From: Tolypocladium sp. Sup5 PDA-1
Lineage: Eukaryota; Ascomycota; Sordariomycetes; Hypocreales; Ophiocordycipitaceae
NCBI GenBank assembly: GCA_000750105.3
Contig: JPHH03000006.1
Coordinates: forward strand, 62,001 to 126,000
Length of the DNA stretch: 64,000 bases
Reading direction: 5' to 3'
Below the pieces are notes generated by a model. The model made no database searches and was not told the origin of the DNA. It saw only the letters and a program-made list of their open reading frames with translations. Positions 1 through 11,700 of the stretch are shown here, one piece after another. Position 1 is the first letter of the stretch. Each line of letters opens with the position of its first letter. Made by a program: the position numbers and the translations under genes.

Positions 1-1374
1 TTATAGGCCTCTACTCCCTGTCAATGATTATACTGTTTGAGCAGTGTCCCACGGCGCTGCGACAATACATCGGCAGCATCGTAGGTCTAGTGATTGCCGG
101 CTCCGGGGTCCTCGGCCCGGTCCTGGGAGGCGTCCTGACACACTATGCAAGTTGGCGATGGGTTTTCTGGATCAAGTACGTGTAGACTCATATGATTGTC
201 CCCGAGATTGATGATGCTGACGGTTGTCAGTGGGCCTATCGGATTCACCTCGCTATCCATCTTCCTCATCACCTGGCCCAAGGCAGAGCAACCCCCCCCG
301 CTCAACGTCGCTCGTGGAGGGAGTTTGACTATGTTGGCTCGACCCTGGTTATTGCTGCGTCAGTTCTTGTGGTATTCGCATTTCAGAGTGCCGGAGAGGC
401 CTCGTACAATGTCTGGGGCAACGCCGTCTTCATTGCGCCCCTGGTGGCCGGCGCAATCGGATGGGCTGCGTTGGTCGGGTGGGAACACATGGCCGAAACA
501 CGCTTCGATGGCCGCTTCTCACCGGCATTCCCCATCAGCCTCTTCCGAAATAGGGCGTACGCGGCTGGTGCTGCGTCGACATTGTTCCTTGGTTACCCCT
601 ATCTGCTTCTCATTTACTCTTTCCCCCTCCGAGCGCAGGTGGTGAGTGGGAAGAGCGCACTGGTTGCCGGGATAATGCTTCTGCCAATGCTGGGAGCGTC
701 TGCCGTGGGAAGTGCAGTCAGCGGCAAGGTGAACGCGAAGAGGAACCTCCTTTGCGAGACGTTGGCTGTCGGGGCATGTCTCATGACACTTGGATGCGGC
801 CTGTTGACAACCGTTTCTAATGCTGGGGACGATGCAAAGGCACTGGGGTTTCTGACCTTTGCCGGGCTCGGATTTGGGCTCTCGGTCGCAGCGGCAACAA
901 TACTCGTGACTGCGGAAGCTCCCATTCGCGATCATGGTATGTCTCCCCGAAACCACAAGATCTCCCCATGGGTACTGACAGCTAACAGCGCCGGCGCAGG
1001 GTATCTTGGCCCAGCTGAGAGTTCTTGGAGGAAGTTTGGGGATATCCACATCCACGGTATTCGTGCACACAGAAGCAAATCGATATTTGGCTGGCGTCCT
1101 GACTACACATGAGAGAATGACACTTGGCAGAGAAGATACACATCTTTCGAACCAGCAATGGGAGGCAGTCCATGTCGCGTACTCCGAGGCCTTCCGGAAG
1201 GGAATGATTGCAGCCGCTGCCGTTTCCGGCGCTGCCATCCTACTGACGCTGGGCGGCTATCGCCGTGACCGGAGAGGCGTGGAGGAACAGCGACGAGCCT
1301 TGATACTGGCGGACGGGCCTAACACGGCGCCACAGAACAGTATGACGGAGCGGGACAGTGGTGAGCGGGTGTAA
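1..1374 (+). CDS. MFS drug-efflux transporter (DHA family), 3' part, with apparent frameshift
   Basis: This is the C-terminal part of a major facilitator superfamily proton-antiport exporter of the plasma membrane; its start lies outside the window. Reading begins at base 3 and includes the antiporter-type motif G-x-x-x-G-P-x-x-G-G (GVLGPVLGG), followed by the W-R-W-V-F-W-I loop. Modelled exons are 3-175, 231-936 and 989-1374. Intron 1 is 176-230, joining to GPIGF. Intron 2 is 937-988, and its acceptor at 988 joins to QGILAQLRVLGGS, a typical late-helix sequence. Within the second exon the frame changes at a run of eight C (292-299): upstream the protein reads in the frame of position 232, downstream in the frame of position 300 (FDYVGSTLVI onward). 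One extra C would restore a continuous frame, so this is either a pseudogene or a sequence error. About ten hydrophobic segments are visible. The substrate cannot be told. Confidence 0.72.
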
Positions 1375-2167
1375 GGAGGCAGTACTCGGACAGGACGAAG
1401 CTTGGAGACAAGTGCCTCCTAGTTGATTTCAGATGGCGTCTGGAAGATTTTGGTGAACTTGCTGGGTTTTGGGTGGCGATTGTTACGATTCTGGCACGGG
1501 TAATGCGTCTTTGGGCTGGTCTATTGATTGGTCTGTAGGCGAGTCTTTGGAACGTGACATGGCGGCACAAGGCGAAGTATGTGAAGAGAGAAGATTCTCG
1601 CCATGGATGGGATTGGTTTGACAGCAGGATAACTAGAGTATGGACGTGTGTGTTAGCGTGAGGAAAAGGTAAAAGGAAGCGAATGACAGGTAGCATTTAA
1701 GCATTGGCCGTCAAGACGACATCGAGTCTCGAGGGAGGTTTACGAAGTCCAGAGTAGAGGTGGGGTAATACTTCGTACTTCGTAATGAATGGCTGACTTA
1801 TCAACGAATTACCCCAACTCATATAGAGTCATAACCCCGGGTGGCCGACTCCCATCCGTACCTTGAGCTAATAGCACGTAAACTGGCAGCCAGCTATTTC
1901 CACCTCAATCTGTTTGCCCGCGTCCCCTCTCATCGTCGTTGTCCAAGGTAAAACAAGCCCGTCCATCTGTCCGTCCGTCTGTTCGTCAGCTGCTGTGTTG
2001 GGTTACGAGGCAGACAATTGGGCCTTGTCGTCTGATTGCTAATCAATGAATGGATCCATCCGCGCAGCTACAACACCAAGCCAGACAGAACACGCCAGAT
2101 ATTCAGTTACTCACTCACTCACCCACTCAACCCACTCAACCCACCCAGGCAAGACAAGGTCTTCTTG
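1375..2167. other. intergenic: MFS 3' flank and SDR promoter/leader
   Basis: No gene seen. A short TACTTCGTA-type motif lies near 1769-1783. CTGTCCGTC-like repeats near 1965-1985 and an ACTC-rich tract at about 2109-2150 probably belong to the promoter and 5' leader of the downstream dehydrogenase. Confidence 0.6.
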
Positions 2168-3575
2168 ATGCGCCTCGCTGCCCGCAGCTTCACGACTCTC
2201 CGCGCCGCCGCCAGCCTCGCCCGCCAGCCTCTCCGCTGCTCGACCTCGGTGAACCGTAACCGTCTCGGTCTTCTCGCCAGCTTCAGCTCCCGCCTCCTCG
2301 GAACAATGGCCTCGTCTGCCGCCAAGCGCCTCGCCGGCAAGACCATCTTGGTCACCGGCGCCTCCTCGGGCATCGGCCGCTCCACGGCCCTCGAGTTTGC
2401 CCGCACCAGCCCCCAGGACCTGCGGCTCATCCTCACGGCCCGCCGCATCGACTCCCTCCGTGAGGTCGCTGGCCAGATCGCCAAGGAAGTTGGCGACGGC
2501 GTCAGGGTCCTGCCTGTCAAGCTCGACGTGAGCAACCCGGACGAGGTCCGTGGCTTCGTCGGCGGCCTGCCGGAGGAATGGAGGGACATTAACGTTCTCG
2601 TCAACAATGCGTGAGTACACACAGTCGTCCGTCCGTCCGTCCGTCCCGTTCACCACCTGCGGAAGTGGACGTCTTACCCGGGAGAGGCTGGCTTGTCTGA
2701 CCACTGTCTACCCTCAGCGGCCTCGTCAAGGGCGTGGCGCGAGCCCCCGAGATTGACGAGCAGGACATGAACGTCGTCTTCTCCACCAACGTCACCGGCC
2801 TCATCAACATGACCCAGGCTATCATGCCCATCTTCCAGAAGCGCCCAGACGGCGGCCAGGGCGATATCATCAACGTTGGCTCCATCGCCGGTATGTCCCG
2901 CTCTTCTCCTCTTGCACAGCAATAGAGGCTTTGCTGTAAACGTCGTGTCCTGCTGGCCTCGTGCTGATCGTGCTTGTTCGTTGGCCACGTAGGCCGAGAA
3001 GCCTACCCTGGCGGCTCCATCTACTGCGCAAGCAAGGCCGCCGTGCGCAGCTTCACCGACAGCTTGAGAAAGGAGCTCATTGCCACTAGGATCAGGGTCA
3101 TCGAGATAGATCCCGGCCAGGTCGAGACGGTAGGTCGACGTGGAGACGCCTGCTCCAGCAAGCCATTGCCCAGCCGTGTTCCGTTTCGCATCCTGACCTC
3201 GACCGCCTCCGCAGGAATTCTCTCTCGTCAGGTTCTCCGGCGACAAGGCCAAAGCCGATGCCGTGTACGCGTAAGTTGAACCCCAATGCAACACCCGTTC
3301 CTCTCATGTAGAGCAATGCATGGACTTACGAGACCCCCTTTTGCCTTCATCAGGGGTTGCGAGCCTCTGACTCCAGACGACATTGCCGAGGTCGTCGTCT
3401 TCACGGCCACCCGACGCGAGAACTTGGTCATCGCCGACACGCTGGTCTACCCCAACCACCAGGTAAGTCCGACAAAAGAACGCTCGCAAGTAGTCATACC
3501 GGGTGAGGCAGCTGACAGTGCTTTGCCCGTTCCTTGCAGGCGTCCGCACTCATCATGCATCGCAAAAACGCTTAA
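2168..3575 (+). CDS. NADP-dependent short-chain dehydrogenase (serine/3-hydroxy acid dehydrogenase, TMA29/YdfG type)
   Basis: The product is a classical SDR resembling yeast Tma29 (YMR226c) and bacterial YdfG, which oxidise L-allo-threonine, serine and related 3-hydroxy acids with NADP. Six exons keep one frame: 2168-2610, 2718-2890, 2993-3129, 3215-3270, 3354-3462 and 3540-3575. Visible motifs are the cofactor loop TGASSGIG, the NNAG-type motif (NNA+G across intron 1), the catalytic serine in NVGSIAG, Y-C-A-S-K, and the family-typical DPGQVET and TPDDIAE segments. A basic, serine-rich N-terminal extension of 46 residues precedes a second in-frame ATG at 2306. The extension looks like a mitochondrial presequence, and the second ATG has the stronger initiation context. 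The canonical family length corresponds to the second start. Intron 1 contains a (TCCG)n run. Function is assigned by family; the substrate is inferred. Confidence 0.85.
2627..2648. repeat. (TCCG)n microsatellite in SDR intron 1
   Basis: About five copies of a CGTC/TCCG tetranucleotide lie inside the first intron of the dehydrogenase gene. Confidence 0.7.
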
Positions 3576-4307
3576 ACGGACTCGGCATGGCCCTGGTTAC
3601 CGTGCGTAGAGAGACTTGAATATGATGAAATATACTACTACTGGCACTCGCATAAACCGTCCCAGAGTCTACACGTCTACGTTACCATGGCAGCCGTATC
3701 TACAACGGCGTTCCGTTAGCCCGCCTTCGCCGTGAGCAAACAACGACCCATCCGAGTCGTACACACCAGCGTCATCCTGCCTCGCCGCGACAGACAAATG
3801 TTCGAAAATTTCTCTTGCCCCTAACCCACCAGCCGCGAGGCTGTGACCACATGGATCTGAGTTAGGAGCCTTCTAGGGTCGATGGACTTTGATCTACCAG
3901 CGTTCCGTTAAGAATCCATTCTAGGTTGAATCGGATCCTTGCCGTCGATAAAGCGACGGCACCGCTGGGGTAAAGAGGAAGAAGAAAAAGGGGGGGAGAG
4001 GGCAGGCTGGGGCACATGATAATCACGGTGCTGACTGGCGACGCTCATGCCACCAGAAACCAGTCACAAGGAAACTCACATTGCCACGACACAATGAGTC
4101 GCTTGATGATGATTGCCATCTAATATGCCCACGTCGCTACACGCTGTAGCCGTCTTTCCGCAGTTGCGGCTTTCCCAAAAGACATCCGAGACGCCACGCT
4201 TGCAAGGATAAGAGCATCGAAAACCATGGTACCTCTGCGGAAAAATGATAATGTGCGAGCGCACTAGCCCCGACATAAACATCATAAACGGCAGACATCC
4301 CTCCGCC
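3576..4307. other. convergent intergenic region
   Basis: This lies between the 3' ends of the SDR and the PRPP synthetase gene. It holds presumably the two 3' UTRs and a purine-rich tract near 3975-4010. No open frame with coding character was seen. Confidence 0.6.
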
Positions 4308-5993
4308 TTAGTCTCCAGTGTGCTGGAATAGAGGAGAGATGGACTCGCCGTAATGGTTGCGGCGGATGGCTTCTGCCAGCAGGAACGAAAGATCAAGAAT
4401 GACCAGTTTGCTGGTGTTCCTTGCCCGATCTTGGTTGATGGGGAAGCTGTTTGTGACGACGATGGTGTCAATGCACTCGCACGCTTGCAGCTGCTCCAGG
4501 CAGTCTCCGCCAAAGACACCGTGTGTAGCAATACAGTACACCTTCTTGGCAAACCCCTTCTTCACCACAGTCTCGGCTGCGGCGATCCAAGACCCGGGCT
4601 TGTCGATCATGTCATCCACAATGAAGACGGTCCGGTTCCTCACGTTCCCGACAAGAGTGATCATATGCTCAGCTTTCGGGTTTTGAAACGCGTTGTCTTC
4701 CTCGTCAGAACTGGCTGCCGGATCGCCACCTCCTCCGAGGGTCTGCCGTTCGGGCACAAAAAAAGATGAAGCGTGCGACATGGTCATTGGGTCCTCCTCT
4801 AGAACGCTGTTTTCGGTCGCCGACCTTGCGGGAGAGGGAAAGTCGTCTTCGACGATATGACCTTGCACCAGACGACCATGAATAACCTCGTGTGCCCGGC
4901 GATCATCATAGTCTTGGTCGACGGCCGTGGGCAGCTCGGGAGTTCTTCGCGGCGGAGTGGTGTTTAGATCCGCGGCAGCTGAGGAACTGCTTTCGGGTAC
5001 CCTCAGCGAGCTCTCGCTGTGCCGCGTAGGCGAACCCCTCGAGTCTGCAATAATCCTGGGATTCCTTATGGGGGTCCGTTCGGCATTGGCACCCTGATCT
5101 TCCTCAGCAGAGGTGCTGGTGTCCCCTCCGGCCGGAGTTTCGAGCGCTGGCTGCCGCTCGACGCCATCGAGATGATGCATAATCATACTGGCCGTCATGT
5201 TTGTGCCACGCTTCCTGTCGGTCGTGACCATGCCAAAGTTGAGCTTGAGAGCGTCGGCAAGTGAAGTCACTCGCTTAGTGCCGCCAGCATTTTTGGACAC
5301 GACCACGGCCTCCCGCCAGTTGGGGACATTGCGGCGGATCCACTTGGCGACGATGGGCTCGGCGTGAAGGTTATCCACGGGGCACTTGAAGAATCCTTGC
5401 ATCTGCGAGGCATGGAGGTCGACGGTAATGACATGCTTTACGCCGGCGACGCCAAGCAAGTTGGCGAGCATGCGGGCGGTGATAGCACCCCTGTGGGATT
5501 TCTTCTTGGATTGGCGGCTGTAGGGGAAGTACGGGAGGACAGCTGCGAGGGGTGAGCATGGCGTCGGGAGTGATCCAGGCCAGGCCTGGGGTACAGTCAG
5601 GAGCCCGGGTACCGACCTGTGACCTTGTTGGCGGAGCCGCCTTTGCATGCAGAGATCATGATGAGCAGCTCCATGATGGAGTCGTTGATCCTGGGGCTGC
5701 CCGACTGGACGACGAACACGTCCTTCTCTCGGACGCTGGTCAGGATCCTGACGCTTGTCTCGCCCTTTTTCGAGGTGGTTAGTCGGGGGGTTGACGAGGC
5801 TGTGCATCGTGTGTTTGGAACAAAGCATGGCAGGACAGGCGGGAGTCGGTAGGACGGAAAGGAACTGTTACGGGGAGCTCACATTGGAGAATTGGGTCAG
5901 CTCCGCGTCCGCAGGAGTCATGCCCAGGTTCTCACATATCTGGCCGGTGAGAGCTGGGCACGAGTTGCCGGCGAAGATGAGCGTGTTGCGCAT
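4308..5993 (-). CDS. ribose-phosphate pyrophosphokinase family subunit with long insert (PRS5/PRS1-like)
   Basis: The family makes 5-phosphoribosyl-1-pyrophosphate from ribose-5-phosphate and ATP for nucleotide, histidine and tryptophan synthesis. Exons on the minus strand are 5993-5883, 5764-5617 and 5542-4308, giving 497 residues against about 320 for a standard enzyme. The N-terminal domain is well conserved: FAGNSCPAL at the start, the regulatory/ATP region ending in FSNGETSV, and the DLHASQMQGFF catalytic segment (about 128-138). The excess length is a low-complexity, acidic and serine-rich insert at about residues 212-378 (bases about 4668-5168), like the non-homologous regions of yeast Prs1 and Prs5. 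The PRPP-binding loop reads VDDMIDKPGSW (about 394-405), where catalytic subunits have a D-T-x-G-T type sequence. It may therefore be a regulatory partner in a heteromeric enzyme. It is divergent from the XPG-type nuclease gene. Confidence 0.88.
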
Positions 5994-6763
5994 TGTGGCC
6001 GACCCATGCAGAGCGCTGTGGAGGGTTGGAGGAGGAGAGCTGGGCGATGGCAGGAGAGAAGCTTTTTTTTTCTCTTCCTTCTCGCGAGTCACAAGGTGGG
6101 CTACAGTGGGAAGAAAGCGGACTGTACACTGTACGAGGGCTGCGCTTGCCTGTACCTCCACGCCGGCCACTCGCTGTTTCCGCGCTTGGTCAGCACACTC
6201 AGGTCGCCGCGTCCTCACGCACGCACTCGGTCCAGCAATCATCAATCAGTGAGTGTTCCCTGCCCCGTCGGTCGAGAGACATCATCATCCTGAGCCTCTG
6301 CGTAATCTCTCGCCGACTTGCCGGCTTGATTCATCGAACCACCGCGCTGCACTGCACAGTGCACTCACTCTCCGTTCATGAGCTTGCATCTCCCCACCGT
6401 CACTATCCTCATTCGTCGCCTGATCTCCCTCCTCGCGACACTGCTGGCGGAGAAATACAGTGTGAGGGGAAACTGTGCTGCTGATACTGGTCCTGGCCAA
6501 TCGAGCGGCGTATCTGGATTCTGGGCTTTACGTATCAACCGCATCCTTCTCTTGACCGGCATTGGCACTCTCCGAATGGAAGCACCAGCAGTCCTTCCCG
6601 ACTCAAGCCAAGACAGGTCGAGTATCAACGAGTGCCAGCGAAGAGGTCGTCGACGAGCCAAGAAAACGCAGCCAGCCATAGCCTTTTCGCGCCAGCCCTG
6701 ACCTGACACTCCAACGCACGCTCATCATCAACCTCACCCTGTGTCTTCGTACCCATCCTCGCC
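5994..6763. promoter_or_regulatory. divergent promoter region, PRPP synthetase / XPG-type nuclease
   Basis: The 770-base gap between two divergent start codons presumably carries both promoters and 5' leaders. A T-rich run lies at 6063-6075. No convincing gene is present; the open frames here overlap on both strands and lack family features. Confidence 0.5.
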
Positions 6764-8600
6764 ATGGGCATCCCGTATCTCACAGCTACCCTGGAGCCCT
6801 ACGCCGTCCGCCGCCGCCTGCAGGACGAAGCTGTCGTCATCGATGGCCCAGCGCTGGCATATCACATCCTCCACGTGTGCAGGGTAAACGGCATCAGCCA
6901 GCCGTCATATCAGCTTCTCGGCCAGTCAACCGTCGCCTGGCTGGACGAGCTGTCAAGCCATGGAGTCGCTACGTGAGTCGTACCCTATGCCGCTCGCAAA
7001 CAACTTTGATGGAACCAAGACTAATTATTTGGGCCGCAGCCAGGCCATCTACTTTGATGGGCATCTGCCTACGTCGAAGCGCCAGGTGCGCATGGAGAGG
7101 TTAACGAAAAGCACTGCACAGATCAGCAGATTCTTCTCGAACACCCCGCAAGGATGCCCCAGGAACCAAATGGCGTTTGTTGATGGCAAAGACGACGGCG
7201 GGAGACTTGACCTCCTCAAGACTGGCATCCCCGGGACGAAGCCTTTCGCGGACCCCAGCTTCCTCGTACCGGCCATCATCGACGCCCTCAGACAAAGCAC
7301 CCAGTATCAAGCCCTGGTCTTGCTTGTTCCCGGCGAGGCAGACATCTACTGTGCAAAGCACATGCTGGAACGAGGCGGTTCCGTCCTGACATCAGACTCC
7401 GATCTGTTGGCACACAGCCTGGGTGATGGGCAGGTCGTCTTCTTTAGAGACCTGCACAGGGACACCGACTCGGCGATCCTCTGCTCGAGCTTTGCACCCA
7501 AAGAGATATGCCAGAAACTCGGCCTGTCGCCATCGGCAGACCCCACTCGACTGGCTTATGAGCGGAAACAATTGCCCTGCGCGGGGCTTCCACAGCTAGT
7601 ACGGGCTTGCTCTCGGCCAGCGCTGGATCAATCCGACTACCACACGTTTCGCCAGGAATACGAGCACCGCGAGGGTGACGAGTTCCCAGATGGGCGTTTG
7701 CTTCAACTCAACCGTCTTGACCCGAGGATATCGGAGGTCATCGTTCAGCTCCACCATGCCTCCAGTAAACCAAACGGCGAGCATGGCGATGTCAGGATGT
7801 ATCTCCCCGTCTTGGTCGAGAGTCCCACTAAGGGGAATGCATGGGAGCAGAGCACTCCTGTCCGCCAGTTGGCGTATACTTTACTTGGACTTGCGTCGCC
7901 CGAGTCCAGCACTCCAATACTAGAATATAGACGCATCCAAAGCACGACACAAAAGGGAAGAAAGATTGAGTCGATATCGGCGACCGAGGCCCAACGGTTT
8001 ATCAAGGAGATGCTGGACCTCATGGAGCGGATAAAACAAGTCTCCCGTGGACATGAAAGGGTCTATTGGCCGCTACTCTGCCTCGCACTCGACATGTGCG
8101 AGTGCCAGAAACAGGACAAGCAATCGCACGCCTGGCACGCATTCCAACAACGGCACAAGCCGCCTGATGCAAAAGCGAGCAAAATTAGCTGGGATCTTGC
8201 CCACTTCGTTGCGCAGCTCCAAGCTACGTGCTACTCGCTCCGAATCCTTCGCCAAGTGCTCTTCGTTGTTCTGGACGGCGGGATGGAGCTCAACCCTCCA
8301 AATGTCAAGCAACTACAAACGGCACTGCTAGATCTTCCTCCATTAACAGACTTCCCTGACATAAACGGCACATTGGATCTTCTAGTCACGTCCAGACAAA
8401 AAGGGCTGGTCCGGGCCTTAGGCGAGTTGCTCGGTGTATCTCTGCCCTTGGCACCGAAGCCTTCTGATAGTTTTAAAGTTACCAAAAACGTCAAGAAGAG
8501 GACTGGAAGTAAGGGGCGAGAGGAAGCATCCCACAAGTTGGCCTTGACGTCCAAAGCCTCGAGTACGGGTAACAAATTTAGCCTCCTATCTGTCGACTAA
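6764..8600 (+). CDS. XPG/FEN1-fold nuclease, Asteroid-like
   Basis: Exons 6764-6972 and 7040-8600 encode 589 residues. The start MGIPYLTATLEP and the spaced acidic residues of the XPG nuclease fold are visible: D27 (VVIDGPALAYH), D76 (IYFDGHLP), E169 and D171 (VPGEADIYCAKH), D189 and D191 (TSDSDLL). The overall pattern fits fungal homologues of Asteroid, a divergent branch of the FEN1/XPG family, rather than FEN1, EXO1 or RAD2: the helix-hairpin-helix and the PCNA-binding tail of FEN1 are absent, and the C-terminal half is a long helical region. All metal-binding acidic residues I can align are present, so nuclease activity is possible, but the substrate is unknown. The C-terminus is lysine-rich and may be nuclear. 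Its short 3' flank (8601-8787) is shared with the convergent Cid1-like gene. Confidence 0.82.
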
Positions 8601-8787
8601 CCCAAAACAAACAAGCAAGGATTACACAAAAGGCATCGCCCTGTAGTCATGCGAAGAGTATAGCACACGCGCGGATGCCCGTCTTAGATTCCTCAGCACA
8701 ATACAGGATGATAGCTAAGATCAATTCAATGTGATTTGTCCTACACACCTCACCACAGCCAGCAAAGCGCAACACCCTCATTCCAAA

Positions 8788-11700
8788 TTATTGTACAACC
8801 CCCCAAAATTCCGGGGGTCCGTGGATGTCATCCAACAGTTTCAAGAAGGAATTTGCGTTCTCTTGCGCCTCCTTCACGTCTTGTAATAAGTCTTCGTGTG
8901 CGTTTGCGCCTTCCGCCGTGCGAATTATCCTCCATGCGCGGCGGAACTCATCGCGTATGGACACGATGCCGTTATGTGTGACTGTTCGAGCGACGTTGTG
9001 GTCCAGCTCGAACGGGTCCTCGATGGCGAAAAGATATCGATGCCGTATCTCCTTGACTTCCCCGCCCCTGGTTGGTGCCTGCGCGGACTTGGGCTGGCCA
9101 TCATGCCCAGCTGCGACTGGCTGCGCGAGTGGCGGTTGAGCCGGTTCTTGCTCAGCTTGGGGATTCGATATCACGCCCATGCCCTGAACTTCAAACACTG
9201 TCTTGGCTCCGGTCCAGCCCTTCTCCTGCTTCGCCAGCAACCCGCCCTGCGCTCGCAGGCTCAGGACGTCTCTGCCCCAGTCGAAACCCTTCCCCTGACC
9301 GTTACTTAACATGCCGCCTTGAGCAAAATATTCGAAGAAGCCGCGCAGGAGGTGGCCGATACTCTCGGAGTTGTGGTTGAGTTGGTTGCTCGCAGCGAGA
9401 TGCACGATTTCGTTCTCATTGCCCCAGAACTGGACGTTGTAACCACGGCATCGAACTGTAGAGTCAACCTCAGCAGGCGAGAGGTCCGGAGGAGGTCGCG
9501 GTGCAAGTTGCTGCAGATTGGGGCACACAAACGGCTGCGCGACGTTGACGAGGTAGTGCAGTACCATCAACACGTAGCCGTAGCTGCTCAAAGTACCGCG
9601 GTATCCCGAGTTTATCCCCCGTACCTTGGCCCAGTGCTTTATGAACAGTACCATCGGCCTTACCCTGGGATCTGCGTGGGAGTAGCACCGCAAGAGTGCG
9701 GTGTTATGGAGCGCGAGGTGGGCTGAGAAATTGATGTCACACTGGACACCAGCGCCAGTCGTAGGAAACTCAAGAAGGTCTCGATACCTGTCCCGCGGCT
9801 GGTTCGGTGCCATCTTCCGTGGATCCTGTAGCTTCCTGATCCTAGAAACCAGGTCTGACGAACCGGGAGGCACGGGAATAAAAAAGTCGCGGTCCAGGGG
9901 CCCTGGGACAACCTTGCGGAGCGGTGACCGCAGCAGCCTGATGTATTCTGCAATGTCCGTCGCAGGTGCCGCATCGCACTTGCCCTTTTCAAGAGCCCTC
10001 TCAAGGTCCAAGGAGAGATGGAGACACTTGTGCCTTTGGCTCACGGCCTCGAAGGCGAGCTGGCTGTCGGTTTGGCCGACAGCAGCCTCCATCATCTCGC
10101 GAACATCATCTTGTGCGATGCCTGAGATGTATTGAGCGATGAATTGCTGTTGCGCCGCGCTGGACAGTTCGTCTAAGCCGTGCCGCAGACTGTTCCATAC
10201 ACCTCTAGCTCTCGCGCAGTATTGCGAAGGTGTCTCCTCCTGGCCCTGCTCAAGCACAGCCAGCTGAACTGACGGTATCCTTTTGACTTTGTCAAGCGTC
10301 AGCTGTAGATCTTTGGTATACGAAATAGGATCGATGCCAAAGTTCCTCCTCCACTGAATATCTTTCCACGTCAACAAAGCCTGCTCAGCCTGTGGCTGAA
10401 AGTCGTAAATGGCATCTCTGGCAGGCCAGGTATCCCAAGTCTGCAATGTCTGCTCCCCGTCGACCTGAGTGAATACGCCGAGAAGAGACCGATTGCTGGG
10501 CATGTTATAGAGCGGCTGGAAGGCAAGAGAGGGATACGCTGCCAAGCGCTTCCGAAGCTGAGGGTCGTAGAGCCCTTGGACAAAAGCCTGGCAAACGCTG
10601 TTCAGGACTGTCCAGTCTAGAGCGGTGAATTCGCGGTAGTTTGAGAGAGTGACATCTCGTCCACCCGCCTTCCGAAGCACTCTCTTGGCTAAACCGTAGT
10701 ACACTGACAGAGTATCGTCGGGTCCCTGCTGAAGCTGGAAGCGCTTTGTCTCCCTGCCATCGCCGCATGGAACCTCGAACTCCGTGGGCGACGAGGAATC
10801 GGCACCAGTTTTCTTGAAATCAACATCAGTCTTCTTGGAACCGGCGTCAGTATTCTTGAAATCGGCGTCCGTCTTGTTGGAATCGGCGTCAGTCTTCTTG
10901 GCACCGGCGTCTTCATCATCATTGCCTTGGGAGGTAGCGTCAGGTTCATGCTCCTCGTCATCGTCCGCAGCTTCCCTGGTATTGTTGTCAGTGCCACTCT
11001 CCCACTTTTGACGTTCAGCCACGAGTGCACGTCGGAGAGATTCGGGTGGATTTTCGCAGAGCTTGATGATGGGAACCCTGGTGCGACTGAGGAGTCTTGC
11101 ACCTAAGCCAGCATCGAGAAATGCCTTTTCGACCAGCCGTGGGATAGGCGAACCAGTCGCGTCTGGTTGTATTTGGGACAGGGGCGAGAGCAGTCCAAGA
11201 TCCATGTCTGATGCTTTTGTCGCAAACCCGGACGACAGACTTCCAAAGCACTTGAGCTCCACGGACTGAGGAGGAAAGTCAGGTGCTGCGCTTTCTTGTT
11301 GTTCGTGGCGAGAAATTACATCTCGACATATGCTTTCGATGCGCTGCCGGAAGGCCTCCTTGTCGGCGATTTCAGATCTGTCGATTTCAGAACTGGAGAC
11401 GACTTGATAACAAAGTCTATCCAAGAAACGAGCTTGAGAAGCCATTTCCTCAGGCCTGAAGAAGGGCCGCCGCTGATTCTGCGGCGGCCCGTGGCCATAT
11501 CGAGTGGCCTGGGCCGAAGATGGATCATGCTGGAACGGCGGAGGGTCTCGTCGACCGTGCTGGCGGAAACGAGGATTATTCCAAGGCATATTTCCGACAT
11601 GGCTTGGAGCAGAGCTGCTCCACGATGCATTTCCATGCGGTGAATAGGCATGTCCAGGCCAGGCCATGGCACTTGAATGGGGCGCGGCGGCATGTGCGTA

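Noticed and set aside
9748..11058. Insertion of an intact retrotransposon in the Cid1-like gene
   Set aside because: No reverse transcriptase, integrase, protease or long terminal repeats; only a possible gag-like fold inside an unbroken host frame.
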